This document shows, one piece after another, positions 24,788 to 32,773 of a stretch of DNA of 64,000 bases. This stretch comes from Holophagae bacterium (GTDB lineage Bacteria; Acidobacteriota; Holophagae; Acanthopleuribacterales; Acanthopleuribacteraceae): the NCBI GenBank assembly GCA_029263455.1, contig JAJCXM010000034.1:269540-333539 (forward strand). The letters run 5' to 3'. Position numbers and translations under genes: made by a program. The notes under the pieces were generated by a model that made no database searches, was not told the DNA's origin, and worked only from the letters and a program-made list of their open reading frames with translations. Position 1 is the stretch's first letter; each line of letters opens with the position of its first letter.

Positions 24788-25780
24788 GTGTTTCAAATAC
24801 TTTTTGCCGTGTGGCTAGCTCAGTCACCTACTTGGCATATTTCCACAAATAGCGATGGCATAGGCTGCCTGGGTTACGACCCGGTAAGTTATTTTAATGA
24901 TCAGCCTAGCGTCGGTTTGGACCAATTCACGGCCAAATTTGAGGGTGTAACCTACCGTTTCAGTACAGCCGAGAATCTTGAGAAATTCAACGAGCAACCT
25001 GCAAAATTTGTCCCTGCCTTTGGCGGATGGTGCGCATTTGCCTGTGCCGTGGACGCGTCGGTTTTTCGATTTCCTCAGCAACGCTTTCCGTCGGACCCAC
25101 TAAGTTACAAGATCGTTGATGGCAAGCTTCTATTATTTGCGAAGCTGCCAACATTCGATGCGAAACAACAGTGGGAAAAACTCGACGAAACAGTTCAGAT
25201 GGAACGAGCAGCTTCCTATTGGGCAGACCGACAGGCGATGGCCAATTCGATCGGCAAGCTTCCTACAGGCATGAATCCACGTGCTCCGATGGAAACCGCT
25301 CAGTTCGCCTTCATGCTCGGATCTTGGAAGTCGGTAGCGCAAATCATGGTCGACGTTGACAACAAGAAATATGCAAGTTTTGAGGGCATCTGGACGGCCC
25401 ATTACGGCTGGGACGGCTACGCGCTTTACGACGACTGGAAACCCGTTGGTCCAGCCGGTGGAAGCGGCCCGGCCGTGCGTTCGTACAATCCGCAAAAGGG
25501 GACCTGGACGATGGCGTACATACCCATCGGCGCCGCACCTGAGAATATTTGGTTGATGGAAGGTAAGTTTGATGATCAGGGTAATATGGAAGCCTTTTTC
25601 GATGGCGTTGACGCCACCGGACGCGCATTCAAACAGAAAGTCATGTTTTTTGATATTCACGCCGACAGCTTCTCGTGGCGAGCCGACCGTTCCTATGACG
25701 AAGGCGTTACTTGGATCGAGAGATTCCAAACAAGCGAGCAGACGCGCGTAAAAGATATGTCAAACAGCGGCTCGCCTTGA
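24788..25780 (+). CDS. Exported YHS-domain protein with lipocalin/DUF1579-like C-terminus
   Basis: A 330-residue protein with a short signal peptide (FQILFAVWLAQS). Residues about 25-110 are a YHS domain (GYDPVSYFNDQPSVGLDQFT, then YRFSTAENLEKF and FGGWCAFA), a small fold often tied to metal or copper handling. Residues about 175-320 form a beta-barrel-like region (FMLGSWKSVAQIMVDVDNKK, then IWTAHYGWDGYALYDDW, then WRADRSYDEGVTWIE) resembling DUF1579/lipocalin-like domains. I prefer the GTG at 24788, with GGGAGG six bases upstream, to the TTG at 24749. It follows the NatAB genes and precedes the histidine kinase. The fusion is uncommon and the function unknown. Confidence 0.7.
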   Translation: MFQILFAVWLAQSPTWHISTNSDGIGCLGYDPVSYFNDQPSVGLDQFTAKFEGVTYRFSTAENLEKFNEQPAKFVPAFGGWCAFACAVDASVFRFPQQRFPSDPLSYKIVDGKLLLFAKLPTFDAKQQWEKLDETVQMERAASYWADRQAMANSIGKLPTGMNPRAPMETAQFAFMLGSWKSVAQIMVDVDNKKYASFEGIWTAHYGWDGYALYDDWKPVGPAGGSGPAVRSYNPQKGTWTMAYIPIGAAPENIWLMEGKFDDQGNMEAFFDGVDATGRAFKQKVMFFDIHADSFSWRADRSYDEGVTWIERFQTSEQTRVKDMSNSGSP

Positions 25781-25812
25781 AACCAATGCTTATGGCGAAT
25801 CGTTAATGGCAT

Positions 25813-26880
25813 GTGATGCAGACGAATCGAATTCCACTATCTCTTATCTGGGTGGCAGCCATCTCCTTGGCGGTCACCCTTTCCAGCATTCAATGGCTGG
25901 TCGGTATCGTGACTCAAGAACCGATCCAGTGGTTGTTCCAAGCCAGGACTTTACTGCTGTTCTTTGCAATTTGGGCCATACTGGCCCCTTTCATTTTTGC
26001 GCTAGCAGACCGTTTTCCTCTTGGCGGCAAGAACGCCTTGATTCGTACCTGTGGCCACCTTGTCCTCTCAATTGTTTTATCGCTGGCCGTGATCATGCTT
26101 TACAGTCGCATCATCATTTCGGAGGGTCAATCGTGGTCAAGCGCCATGAGCGTGATGACCGCCGAATACCTGGACGCGGTCATATTGTTTTATTGGTCGT
26201 TGCTACTTATCAAAACAAGCCTGATCATCACACGGAAAATGCAGAGCGAGCTTGACAAGAAGCGAGCGCTTGAACGCGACCTATCGGCCGCTCGCCTTCA
26301 AGTCTTACACGCCCAACTACAGCCACACTTTCTGTTCAATACCCTGCAAACAATTAGCGGCATGGTGCAGGTGGACAAAAAAGAATTGGCCATCGAAACC
26401 ATCAGTGAATTGGGCGACTGGTTACGCGTGTCTTTAGATGCCAATGAACAACCCTTCCATTCACTAGACAACGAGTTAAGTGCCGCTATCAACTACCTCA
26501 ATCTGATCCAGGAACGTTTTGGGCATCGAGTCAGCGTTGACATCGAGTGCCCTGATGATTTGAAGGATCAAGGCGTCATGCGCCTGGTTTTACAACCTCT
26601 GCTAGAAAATGTTGTGACTCACGGCGTAGAACCCTCTGTAAACCCAACCTCCGTCCAGTTGCAGGCAAGCCTGCAGAACGGACAACTTGTGCTGCGTGTC
26701 TGTAATCAGACACAGGATCCTTCAAAATCAAGAGGTCAAGGTCATGGACTAGGGCTCAGCAATTTAAGACGTCGATTGGAAAATTGTTACCGAGGACACG
26801 CGAACTTAGCGACCAGCGAAACAGAGGGCGGCTTTCAGGCAGTCGTTTCATTGCCGTTATCAAGTTCAGGCACGTTATGA
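25813..26880 (+). CDS. LytS/YehU-type sensor histidine kinase
   Basis: A 355-residue kinase with four N-terminal membrane helices (about residues 8-135) and a His_kinase domain. The phospho-acceptor is His172 in LQPHFLFNTLQTI, the N box is LLENVVTHG, and the G box GHGLGLSNLRRRL. There is no separate sensor domain, so the signal is probably sensed in the membrane. GTG (25813) and ATG (25816) are adjacent possible starts. The stop overlaps the response regulator start (ATGA). In Bacillus a kinase of related type (NatK) with a LytTR regulator controls natAB; the gene order here fits that plan. Confidence 0.92.
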   Translation: MMQTNRIPLSLIWVAAISLAVTLSSIQWLVGIVTQEPIQWLFQARTLLLFFAIWAILAPFIFALADRFPLGGKNALIRTCGHLVLSIVLSLAVIMLYSRIIISEGQSWSSAMSVMTAEYLDAVILFYWSLLLIKTSLIITRKMQSELDKKRALERDLSAARLQVLHAQLQPHFLFNTLQTISGMVQVDKKELAIETISELGDWLRVSLDANEQPFHSLDNELSAAINYLNLIQERFGHRVSVDIECPDDLKDQGVMRLVLQPLLENVVTHGVEPSVNPTSVQLQASLQNGQLVLRVCNQTQDPSKSRGQGHGLGLSNLRRRLENCYRGHANLATSETEGGFQAVVSLPLSSSGTL

Positions 26881-27632
26881 ACCGGCCTTTGATAACACTG
26901 ATCGCCGAAGACGAACCTTATGCGAGATCTTCTTTGGAAGCATTGGTCTCAAATCACTCTGATTTAAGACATGGATGGAGTGCCGCAAACGGACTACAAG
27001 CCATGGAACTGATCAAAACAAACGACATCGACCTGGCTTTCTTAGACATTAAAATGCCGGGATTGACTGGTATTGAACTCGCGCAACACATTTATGACGA
27101 GCGGAAAAGGATTCAGGTCATCTTCGTAACCGCCTTTGATCAACACGCCGTTAAGGCATTTGAATTGTGTGCCGTCGACTATTTGTTGAAGCCTTTGTCC
27201 AGCAAACGGTTTTTGGAGGCTGTTGAACGAGTCAAGACTCGCACCGACATGTCCACCGAAAACTTGAAATGGCGTCAACTCATGGGCTTGGTTAAGCCCC
27301 AGAAATTGGCGGTGACCTCCGTTGAGGGAACCACCCATCTACTGAACATCAACCAACTTATTTGGATTGAGTCTTGCAACCACCACGTGATTATCCACAG
27401 TCATGAGGGCAGTATTACAGCTAGAGACACGATGGAGCGTTGGCAGACGGCCTTAGGACAGGCCGCTCATCGCATAGACCGCAGTGCGATTGTTATGCTG
27501 GATGCCGTACTACGGATAGAACCATGGTCAAGTCGCAAAGCTCATTTGGCATTGAGCGGATCGCACACATTAGCAATTAGTCGTCGCAAAGCCAGCGAGT
27601 TGCAACAGAAGCTCACAAATATCAATCATTGA
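26877..27632 (+). CDS. LytTR-family response regulator
   Basis: A 251-residue regulator. The receiver domain (residues 5-120) has acidic residues in AEDEP, the phospho-Asp57 in FLDIKMPG and Lys in YLLKPLS. The LytTR DNA-binding domain (about 145-245) shows INQLIWIESCNHHVIIHS and ARDTMERWQ. The ATG at 26877 overlaps the kinase stop; the longer frame from 26784 lies inside the kinase gene and is not needed. The likely targets are the adjacent ABC genes or the DUF481-like gene 50 bp downstream. Confidence 0.93.
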   Translation: MNRPLITLIAEDEPYARSSLEALVSNHSDLRHGWSAANGLQAMELIKTNDIDLAFLDIKMPGLTGIELAQHIYDERKRIQVIFVTAFDQHAVKAFELCAVDYLLKPLSSKRFLEAVERVKTRTDMSTENLKWRQLMGLVKPQKLAVTSVEGTTHLLNINQLIWIESCNHHVIIHSHEGSITARDTMERWQTALGQAAHRIDRSAIVMLDAVLRIEPWSSRKAHLALSGSHTLAISRRKASELQQKLTNINH

Positions 27633-27682
27633 CATAGGGCCAGCAAAGCGCTTTGGTAGGCAGGTATTTTTGGGAGGTCCAA

Positions 27683-28387
27683 ATGATTCGCGTGGGATGT
27701 TTATGTTTGATTTCAGCGGCTTTGTTCGCACAAGTGAACGTAGAGCGGTACCGCAGCAAGAGTGCAACAACATGTTCCGCCATCTTTTCGGTAACCGATT
27801 CAGCTACCAGTAAAAACGAGACTTGGGCCGTTGATGGTCTGCTTAACCGAATCCTGGGCAAACACGAGTGGCTCGTTGTTGGTGGACTCGGTTATGGCAA
27901 ATTGGATGACCAACGGACCGAAGACGATCATTTCATGCACGGTCGACATTTTTGGCATCTTAGAGAATCTTCCGAACTGACTTGGGGACCCGAATCGTTT
28001 GCGCAGTCACAAAGTAATGCCTTTTCAAACCAAGAACGGCGCACCTTGTTTGGCGTGGGCGCACGATGCGTTGTCAATCGGGAACTCAAATCGTTTCGCG
28101 GCGGTTTATCCATCATGCGAGAAGAAATCCACCTAAAAGATACCGATCCGCTTTGGTTTACCAGGGCAAATGCCTACTTAAACTTTACAAGCAAATTATG
28201 GTCAGTTACAGCCTACTACCAACCCGAATTGGATAACTTCAGCAATGCTAATTTGGTGTTTGATGGTTCTCTACAATTCTCGATTAACGACAAGATTAAG
28301 TTCGAAACGCGATTAAGCGCCAATCGCAATACCACACTAAATGTAGATGATCGCTCAATTACGCAAGCGATACGGCTCGTTATCTAA
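27683..28387 (+). CDS. DUF481-like outer membrane beta-barrel protein
   Basis: A 234-residue protein with a signal peptide (IRVGCLCLISAALFAQ) and an alternating hydrophobic pattern of beta strands through to the C-terminus. The layout (an early strand with Gly-Lys, HFMHGRHFWHLRESSEL in the middle, LFGVGARCVVN, and regular strands to the end) resembles DUF481/YdiY salt-induced outer membrane proteins, although the C-terminus ends in RLVI rather than Phe. GGGAGG precedes the ATG by six bases; the 27653 start is rejected. It is probably induced by the upstream two-component system and might sense or pass salts or small solutes. Confidence 0.65.
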   Translation: MIRVGCLCLISAALFAQVNVERYRSKSATTCSAIFSVTDSATSKNETWAVDGLLNRILGKHEWLVVGGLGYGKLDDQRTEDDHFMHGRHFWHLRESSELTWGPESFAQSQSNAFSNQERRTLFGVGARCVVNRELKSFRGGLSIMREEIHLKDTDPLWFTRANAYLNFTSKLWSVTAYYQPELDNFSNANLVFDGSLQFSINDKIKFETRLSANRNTTLNVDDRSITQAIRLVI

Positions 28388-28483
28388 AACCGACTCAACG
28401 CAGGCTACTTAGCCCCCTACTGACATGTGAAAGTCCGGATAAGGTAAAGTACAACCAAATTGTCGGCTGACAGCTAGGTTTAA

Positions 28484-29047
28484 ATGACAGCTCAACCTCA
28501 AAAAATAACCGCTATCATCAATCAAATTCAGCAGGGTAAAGAGGGTGAATGGAGTGATTGGCTTTCTTCTGAATTAAAGAAGTTGGCCAAACGTCATTTG
28601 ACTCGCGAGCGGGCGCACCACACATTACAAGCTACCGAACTGGTAAATGAAGCCTATTTGGCCTTGTTCACCAAAGAATCGCCTAGTTGGAATGATCGTA
28701 TTCATTTCTTGGCTTACGCGTCGCAAGTGATGCGACACATCTTGATTCAGCACGCGCGCACAAAACTGGCGCAAAAAAGAGGGGGCGAACACATCCGCGT
28801 CTCGTTAAGCGATTTTTGCGGTGCCGTAGAGCCCGACTGGGACCTAATCGCATTGCATGAGACCATCGAGCAATTAAGTGAATTAGACGAGCGCAAAGCC
28901 AAGTTCATCGTTTGGCGCTATTTCGGCGGATTGACTATTGATGAAATCCAAGAGTTGACAACACTATCGCCAGCGACCATTCATTTAGAAATAAAGAAAG
29001 CCAAAGGGTGGATCATCCATCGCATGGGAAGTCATCGTGGATGCTGA
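28484..29047 (+). CDS. ECF RNA polymerase sigma factor (Sig-70_X6-like)
   Basis: A 187-residue sigma factor of the same group as the one at 18791-19390. It has the region 2 pattern HHTLQATELVNEAYLALF and HFLAYASQVMRHILIQHART, a KRGGEH loop, and region 4 YFGGLTIDEIQELTTLSPAT. Instead of an anti-sigma gene it overlaps by 11 bp a Ser/Thr kinase-TPR gene. The two sigma/kinase pairs in the window are clearly paralogous in design, but the sequences are well diverged, so they probably read different signals. Confidence 0.9.
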   Translation: MTAQPQKITAIINQIQQGKEGEWSDWLSSELKKLAKRHLTRERAHHTLQATELVNEAYLALFTKESPSWNDRIHFLAYASQVMRHILIQHARTKLAQKRGGEHIRVSLSDFCGAVEPDWDLIALHETIEQLSELDERKAKFIVWRYFGGLTIDEIQELTTLSPATIHLEIKKAKGWIIHRMGSHRGC

Positions 29048-31637
29048 TGACCGTAAGCTTTTTCATCTATACGACCAGTTGATGGATGTTGACGAAGAAA
29101 AACGCGCTAAATGGTTGCAGGACCAGGGCATAGAGCCGTTGGTTTGCGAACAACTAATGAGCATGGTTCTTGCCGCTGAGTCCAGCATAGATAAACCATT
29201 TATGGCCGACGTGCCGACTGAGCCACTCAATTTCGAAAGTCCAGGCCAAGCCATCGACCTCAGCGCCGATCTTGGACCTTACCGTATCATCCGCCAGATC
29301 GGTGAAGGTGGGATGGGTAAAGTCTACCTGGCGGAACGACGCGAAGGCTTTCAAATGCAGGTCGCCATCAAGACCCTGCTGGGCGGGTTCCAAGAAGATC
29401 GGCGACGTCGTTTTCACCGTGAACGGCAGATTCTGGCGACCCTAAATCACGCCCATATTGCACGGCTACTAGATGGAGGCGATAGCGCCGAAGGCCTTCC
29501 CTACTTAGTAATGGAATACGTCGACGGCGAATGCTTAACCGAATACTGTGACGATCAAGGGCTTTCAGTTGCAGAACGAATTCGTCTGTTCATTCAAATA
29601 TGTGATGCGGTGCAATACGCTCACCAACAACTGATCCTGCACCGCGACTTAAAGCCGTCAAACATCATGATTGACCAAATGGGTCATCCTAAACTCTTAG
29701 ATTTTGGGGTCGCCAGTCTTCTGGAATCTGAAACGGGTCGCGAGCAAACGCAAACTTCGGCTGGATTATCACCTGCCTACGCCAGCCCAGAACAAATTCG
29801 TGCCCAGCGACTGACCGCTCAATCTGACGTTTATGCCCTTGGAGCCGTACTTTATGAGCTGCTAACTGGGGAACTGCCCTTTTCGGGCGATTCCTCATTG
29901 CAAGTTATGCAGCACATACTTGAGCAAGAACCTGAACTGCCAAGCAAAAGGATTATTACAAGCCAGTCTGTAACTCGCCCACAAGACCTTCAGCAGAGCC
30001 GCCTTCTCAAAGGCGACTTGGATCATATTATCCTTAAATGTTTAGAGAAAGCTGTGCCGCGACGCTACGCCTCTGTTTTTGCGCTAATCCAAGATCTGGA
30101 GCGCTATTTGGCAGGCGAAACGGTGTCGGCTCAAAAGCCGTCCTTTTGGTATCGGTCCTCTAAGTGGGTCAATCGACACCGCTGGGTGTCGACACTGACC
30201 AGCTTGCTGTTGATCTCCACCTTTGCCTACCTATTTATGCTTCTACATAAGAATCGTGAAATTGCTTGGCAACGCGATGAAGCACGTAAGGAACGAGATG
30301 CCGCTCAGGACATTGCCGATTTCTTAAGCGCATTGTTCGAGCAAGCCGATCCTTTGAAGCAACAAAGTGAGATCAGCGCCGACCACATCCTCAAACAAGG
30401 GGTCGAACTCATTCAGTATGAGTTAATCGACCAACCAGCCATGAGAGGTCGTTTACTTTCCGTGATGGGTTCCGCCTATCGGAGTCTTGGGGAAACAGAC
30501 GAGGCCTGGACCTTATTACAGGAGGCTGAAACGCTGCAAGCCGCCCATTTAGGTAAGGATCACTGGGAATATGCGCGCACATTGGAAAGAATGTCCTTAA
30601 CCTTAAAAGATCAGGGCCAATTAGAAAAAGCCAAGCAGTATTTGTCCCAGGCCCTTAGCATTCATTCAGAGAGTGCTGAAAGCGCCAGTAACGACTACCC
30701 TTCCGCACTCAATCAAATGGGCGTATTACAACAGAAATCTGGTGAATATGAATCTGCAGAGTCCTATTTGCGGCAAGCGGAGACACTTTTCCGTCAAGGC
30801 CAAAATCATAAATCCTTAGCGGCAACACTGAACAATATCGGTCATCTACATCAAGAGACGGGTCATTTTGAAATCGCTTTAGAAGAACTAGAAGAAGCTC
30901 ACATGCTTCACCGTGACCTATATGGTGCCCGTCATCCCACCACCGCGGTTTGTCTAAACAATATTGGTCTTGTTTTACGCGAATTGGGTAGGTCACAAGA
31001 AGCCGCAACAACCTGGGCCGAATCCTACTCGATCCGTAAAGAAGTGCTCGGCGACAGTCATCCTCACACATTAAGTAGTCTTAACAACCTGGCCAGCATC
31101 CAGTTCGAATTGAGGCAGTTGACTGAAGCACAAGCGTCCTTCCGAGAGGTAGTCCGAATAAAACGGCAGGTGTATGGAGCCGATCACCCCAGTTACGCCA
31201 TTTCAATGAACAATCTCGCCCTTGTCTTGGCAAACAGCCAGGGTTTGCAAGAAGCCAAGCGGTTACTGGATGGAGCATGGACAATAACCGTCAACAAACT
31301 CGGCGAGAACCATTTATTACGCTTTTCAATCTTGCGGAACCAGGCATTAGTGGCCGTTTTGTCAGGAGAACCGAACAGCGGGCTTAAGCTCATTGACCAG
31401 TCGATTGATGGACTGAACCAACTCCACCAGAAAGGGAGCCTTTTACTGGCCCACGCTCAAGGAATTAAGGGCTTGTGTTTACATAGGTTAGGGCGTCACG
31501 ACGATGCGAAACATTGGTTCGAATTGAGTTTAGCCTATTTGAATAAGCAGGCTGGGCCGTACCAGTCTCAAATTCAATCCTGGTACGAAGCTTTTGTCAA
31601 AGAATCAAACGATGGGCAAAAGGGAGGCTATAACTAA
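29037..31637 (+). CDS. Membrane Ser/Thr protein kinase with TPR sensor region
   Basis: An 866-residue protein starting with GTG inside the sigma factor gene. The kinase domain (about residues 82-360) has GEGGMGKVYLAERR, catalytic Lys112 in VAIKTLL, His202 and Asp204 in LHRDLKPSNIM, LDFGVAS, and YASPEQIRA. A membrane helix lies at about 382-402 (WVSTLTSLLLISTFAYLFML). TPRs fill about 450-850, many of the kinesin-light-chain type with the pattern (L)NN(I/L)A/G (CLNNIGLVLRELGRSQEAA). The extracytoplasmic TPR part probably binds a partner that sets kinase activity toward the coupled sigma factor. Confidence 0.92.
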   Translation: MDADDRKLFHLYDQLMDVDEEKRAKWLQDQGIEPLVCEQLMSMVLAAESSIDKPFMADVPTEPLNFESPGQAIDLSADLGPYRIIRQIGEGGMGKVYLAERREGFQMQVAIKTLLGGFQEDRRRRFHRERQILATLNHAHIARLLDGGDSAEGLPYLVMEYVDGECLTEYCDDQGLSVAERIRLFIQICDAVQYAHQQLILHRDLKPSNIMIDQMGHPKLLDFGVASLLESETGREQTQTSAGLSPAYASPEQIRAQRLTAQSDVYALGAVLYELLTGELPFSGDSSLQVMQHILEQEPELPSKRIITSQSVTRPQDLQQSRLLKGDLDHIILKCLEKAVPRRYASVFALIQDLERYLAGETVSAQKPSFWYRSSKWVNRHRWVSTLTSLLLISTFAYLFMLLHKNREIAWQRDEARKERDAAQDIADFLSALFEQADPLKQQSEISADHILKQGVELIQYELIDQPAMRGRLLSVMGSAYRSLGETDEAWTLLQEAETLQAAHLGKDHWEYARTLERMSLTLKDQGQLEKAKQYLSQALSIHSESAESASNDYPSALNQMGVLQQKSGEYESAESYLRQAETLFRQGQNHKSLAATLNNIGHLHQETGHFEIALEELEEAHMLHRDLYGARHPTTAVCLNNIGLVLRELGRSQEAATTWAESYSIRKEVLGDSHPHTLSSLNNLASIQFELRQLTEAQASFREVVRIKRQVYGADHPSYAISMNNLALVLANSQGLQEAKRLLDGAWTITVNKLGENHLLRFSILRNQALVAVLSGEPNSGLKLIDQSIDGLNQLHQKGSLLLAHAQGIKGLCLHRLGRHDDAKHWFELSLAYLNKQAGPYQSQIQSWYEAFVKESNDGQKGGYN

Positions 31638-31723
31638 AGCTTTCACTTAATACAAAGCCTTCCCAGCATGACGACCATGACGCTTTGTGGCATGATGCTC
31701 ATATCAACTTGCTGGAGGCAACC

Positions 31724-32764
31724 TTGGAACGAATTGGAGTACTTACAGGTGGCGGTGATTGTCCCGGCCTTAACGCGGCTATACGAGCAGTTGTCCGTAA
31801 GGCACATCAATTGAATTATGAAGTAGTTGGCTTAAAACGTGGCTGGCGCGGCCTGCAAGACAACGAAACAGTGCCACTTGACCTTCAAGCCGTATCTGGC
31901 ATCCTGCCGCGCGGTGGAACAATTTTGGGTTCCAGTCGCACCAATCCCTATAAATCGACCAGCGACACACAACGCGCCCAAGAAAACTTTAGGCAGTTAG
32001 GGCTGAAAGCCTTAGTTGCCATTGGTGGCGAAGATACGCTAGGTGTCGCCGCAAAGCTCACACAAGATGGTTATCCGGTAGTTGGTGTTCCCAAGACCAT
32101 TGACGCTGATATTTGGGGAACTGAAGTAACGATTGGATTTGACACTGCCGTCAATATTGCCACTGACGCGATAGACCGTTTGCATTCGACCGCCGAAAGC
32201 CACGATCGCATTATGATTGTTGAAATCATGGGCCGGCATGCCGGCTGGCTAGCGTTACGATCAGGCTTGGCCGGTGGCGCTGACCTCATTCTGATACCTG
32301 AAGTTCCCACAACCATGGACGCCATTAGGGAAACCATGATTAAACGTCACAACCGCGGCAAACATTTTTCGATTATTGTCGTGTCTGAAGGTGCGAATGT
32401 CGATTTCGGCGATCGCAATGCGGAAGATGTGTTGAAAAACAGTGAACTCGATGAATTTGGACATGTGGCCTTAGGTGGTGTATCAAATCTTTTGGCGGCA
32501 AATCTCAAAAAAACCACCGAATTTGATACCCGAGTCACAACCTTGGGCCATTTGCAACGGGGCGGTTCGCCGTCAGCGTTTGACCGTTTCATCGCAAGCC
32601 ACCTGGGTGTCCTTGCCGTCGAGTTGGTACACGGCAATCGCTTTGGTCGACTAGCTGCACAAGTTGATGGGCGATTCACGGACGTCGACTTAACCGAAGT
32701 TTTAGGTAAGCTTCGTTTGGTTCCCGAACGTGAATACCAGGTAGCGGAAGTGTTTTTCGGGTGA
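31724..32764 (+). CDS. Pyrophosphate-type 6-phosphofructokinase
   Basis: A 346-residue phosphofructokinase of the group III/Amycolatopsis type. The TTG at 31724 has GGAGG five bases upstream and gives a family-like start before GGGDCPGLN. Key residues are Asp104 in GGEDTLG and Lys124 in PKTID: in this superfamily the Gly-to-Asp change at 104 blocks ATP, and with Lys124 it marks PPi-dependent enzymes. The catalytic Asp127 and Asp129 are kept, although the usual TIDND reads TIDAD. Other substrate motifs (MGRHAGWLA, TLGHLQRGG) are intact. It would interconvert fructose 6-phosphate and fructose 1,6-bisphosphate reversibly. It begins the alpha-glucan gene run, 9 bp before the debranching enzyme gene. 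Confidence 0.9.
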   Translation: MERIGVLTGGGDCPGLNAAIRAVVRKAHQLNYEVVGLKRGWRGLQDNETVPLDLQAVSGILPRGGTILGSSRTNPYKSTSDTQRAQENFRQLGLKALVAIGGEDTLGVAAKLTQDGYPVVGVPKTIDADIWGTEVTIGFDTAVNIATDAIDRLHSTAESHDRIMIVEIMGRHAGWLALRSGLAGGADLILIPEVPTTMDAIRETMIKRHNRGKHFSIIVVSEGANVDFGDRNAEDVLKNSELDEFGHVALGGVSNLLAANLKKTTEFDTRVTTLGHLQRGGSPSAFDRFIASHLGVLAVELVHGNRFGRLAAQVDGRFTDVDLTEVLGKLRLVPEREYQVAEVFFG

Positions 32765-32773
32765 GGAGTTAAC

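Noticed and set aside
25133..25729. Minus-strand open frame of 198 codons
   Set aside because: It is a shadow of the YHS/lipocalin-like gene, whose frame carries the signal peptide and recognisable domains.
25806..26255. Plus-strand open frame overlapping the histidine kinase start
   Set aside because: The kinase frame contains membrane helices and all kinase boxes; this frame is rich in His, Arg and Cys without pattern.
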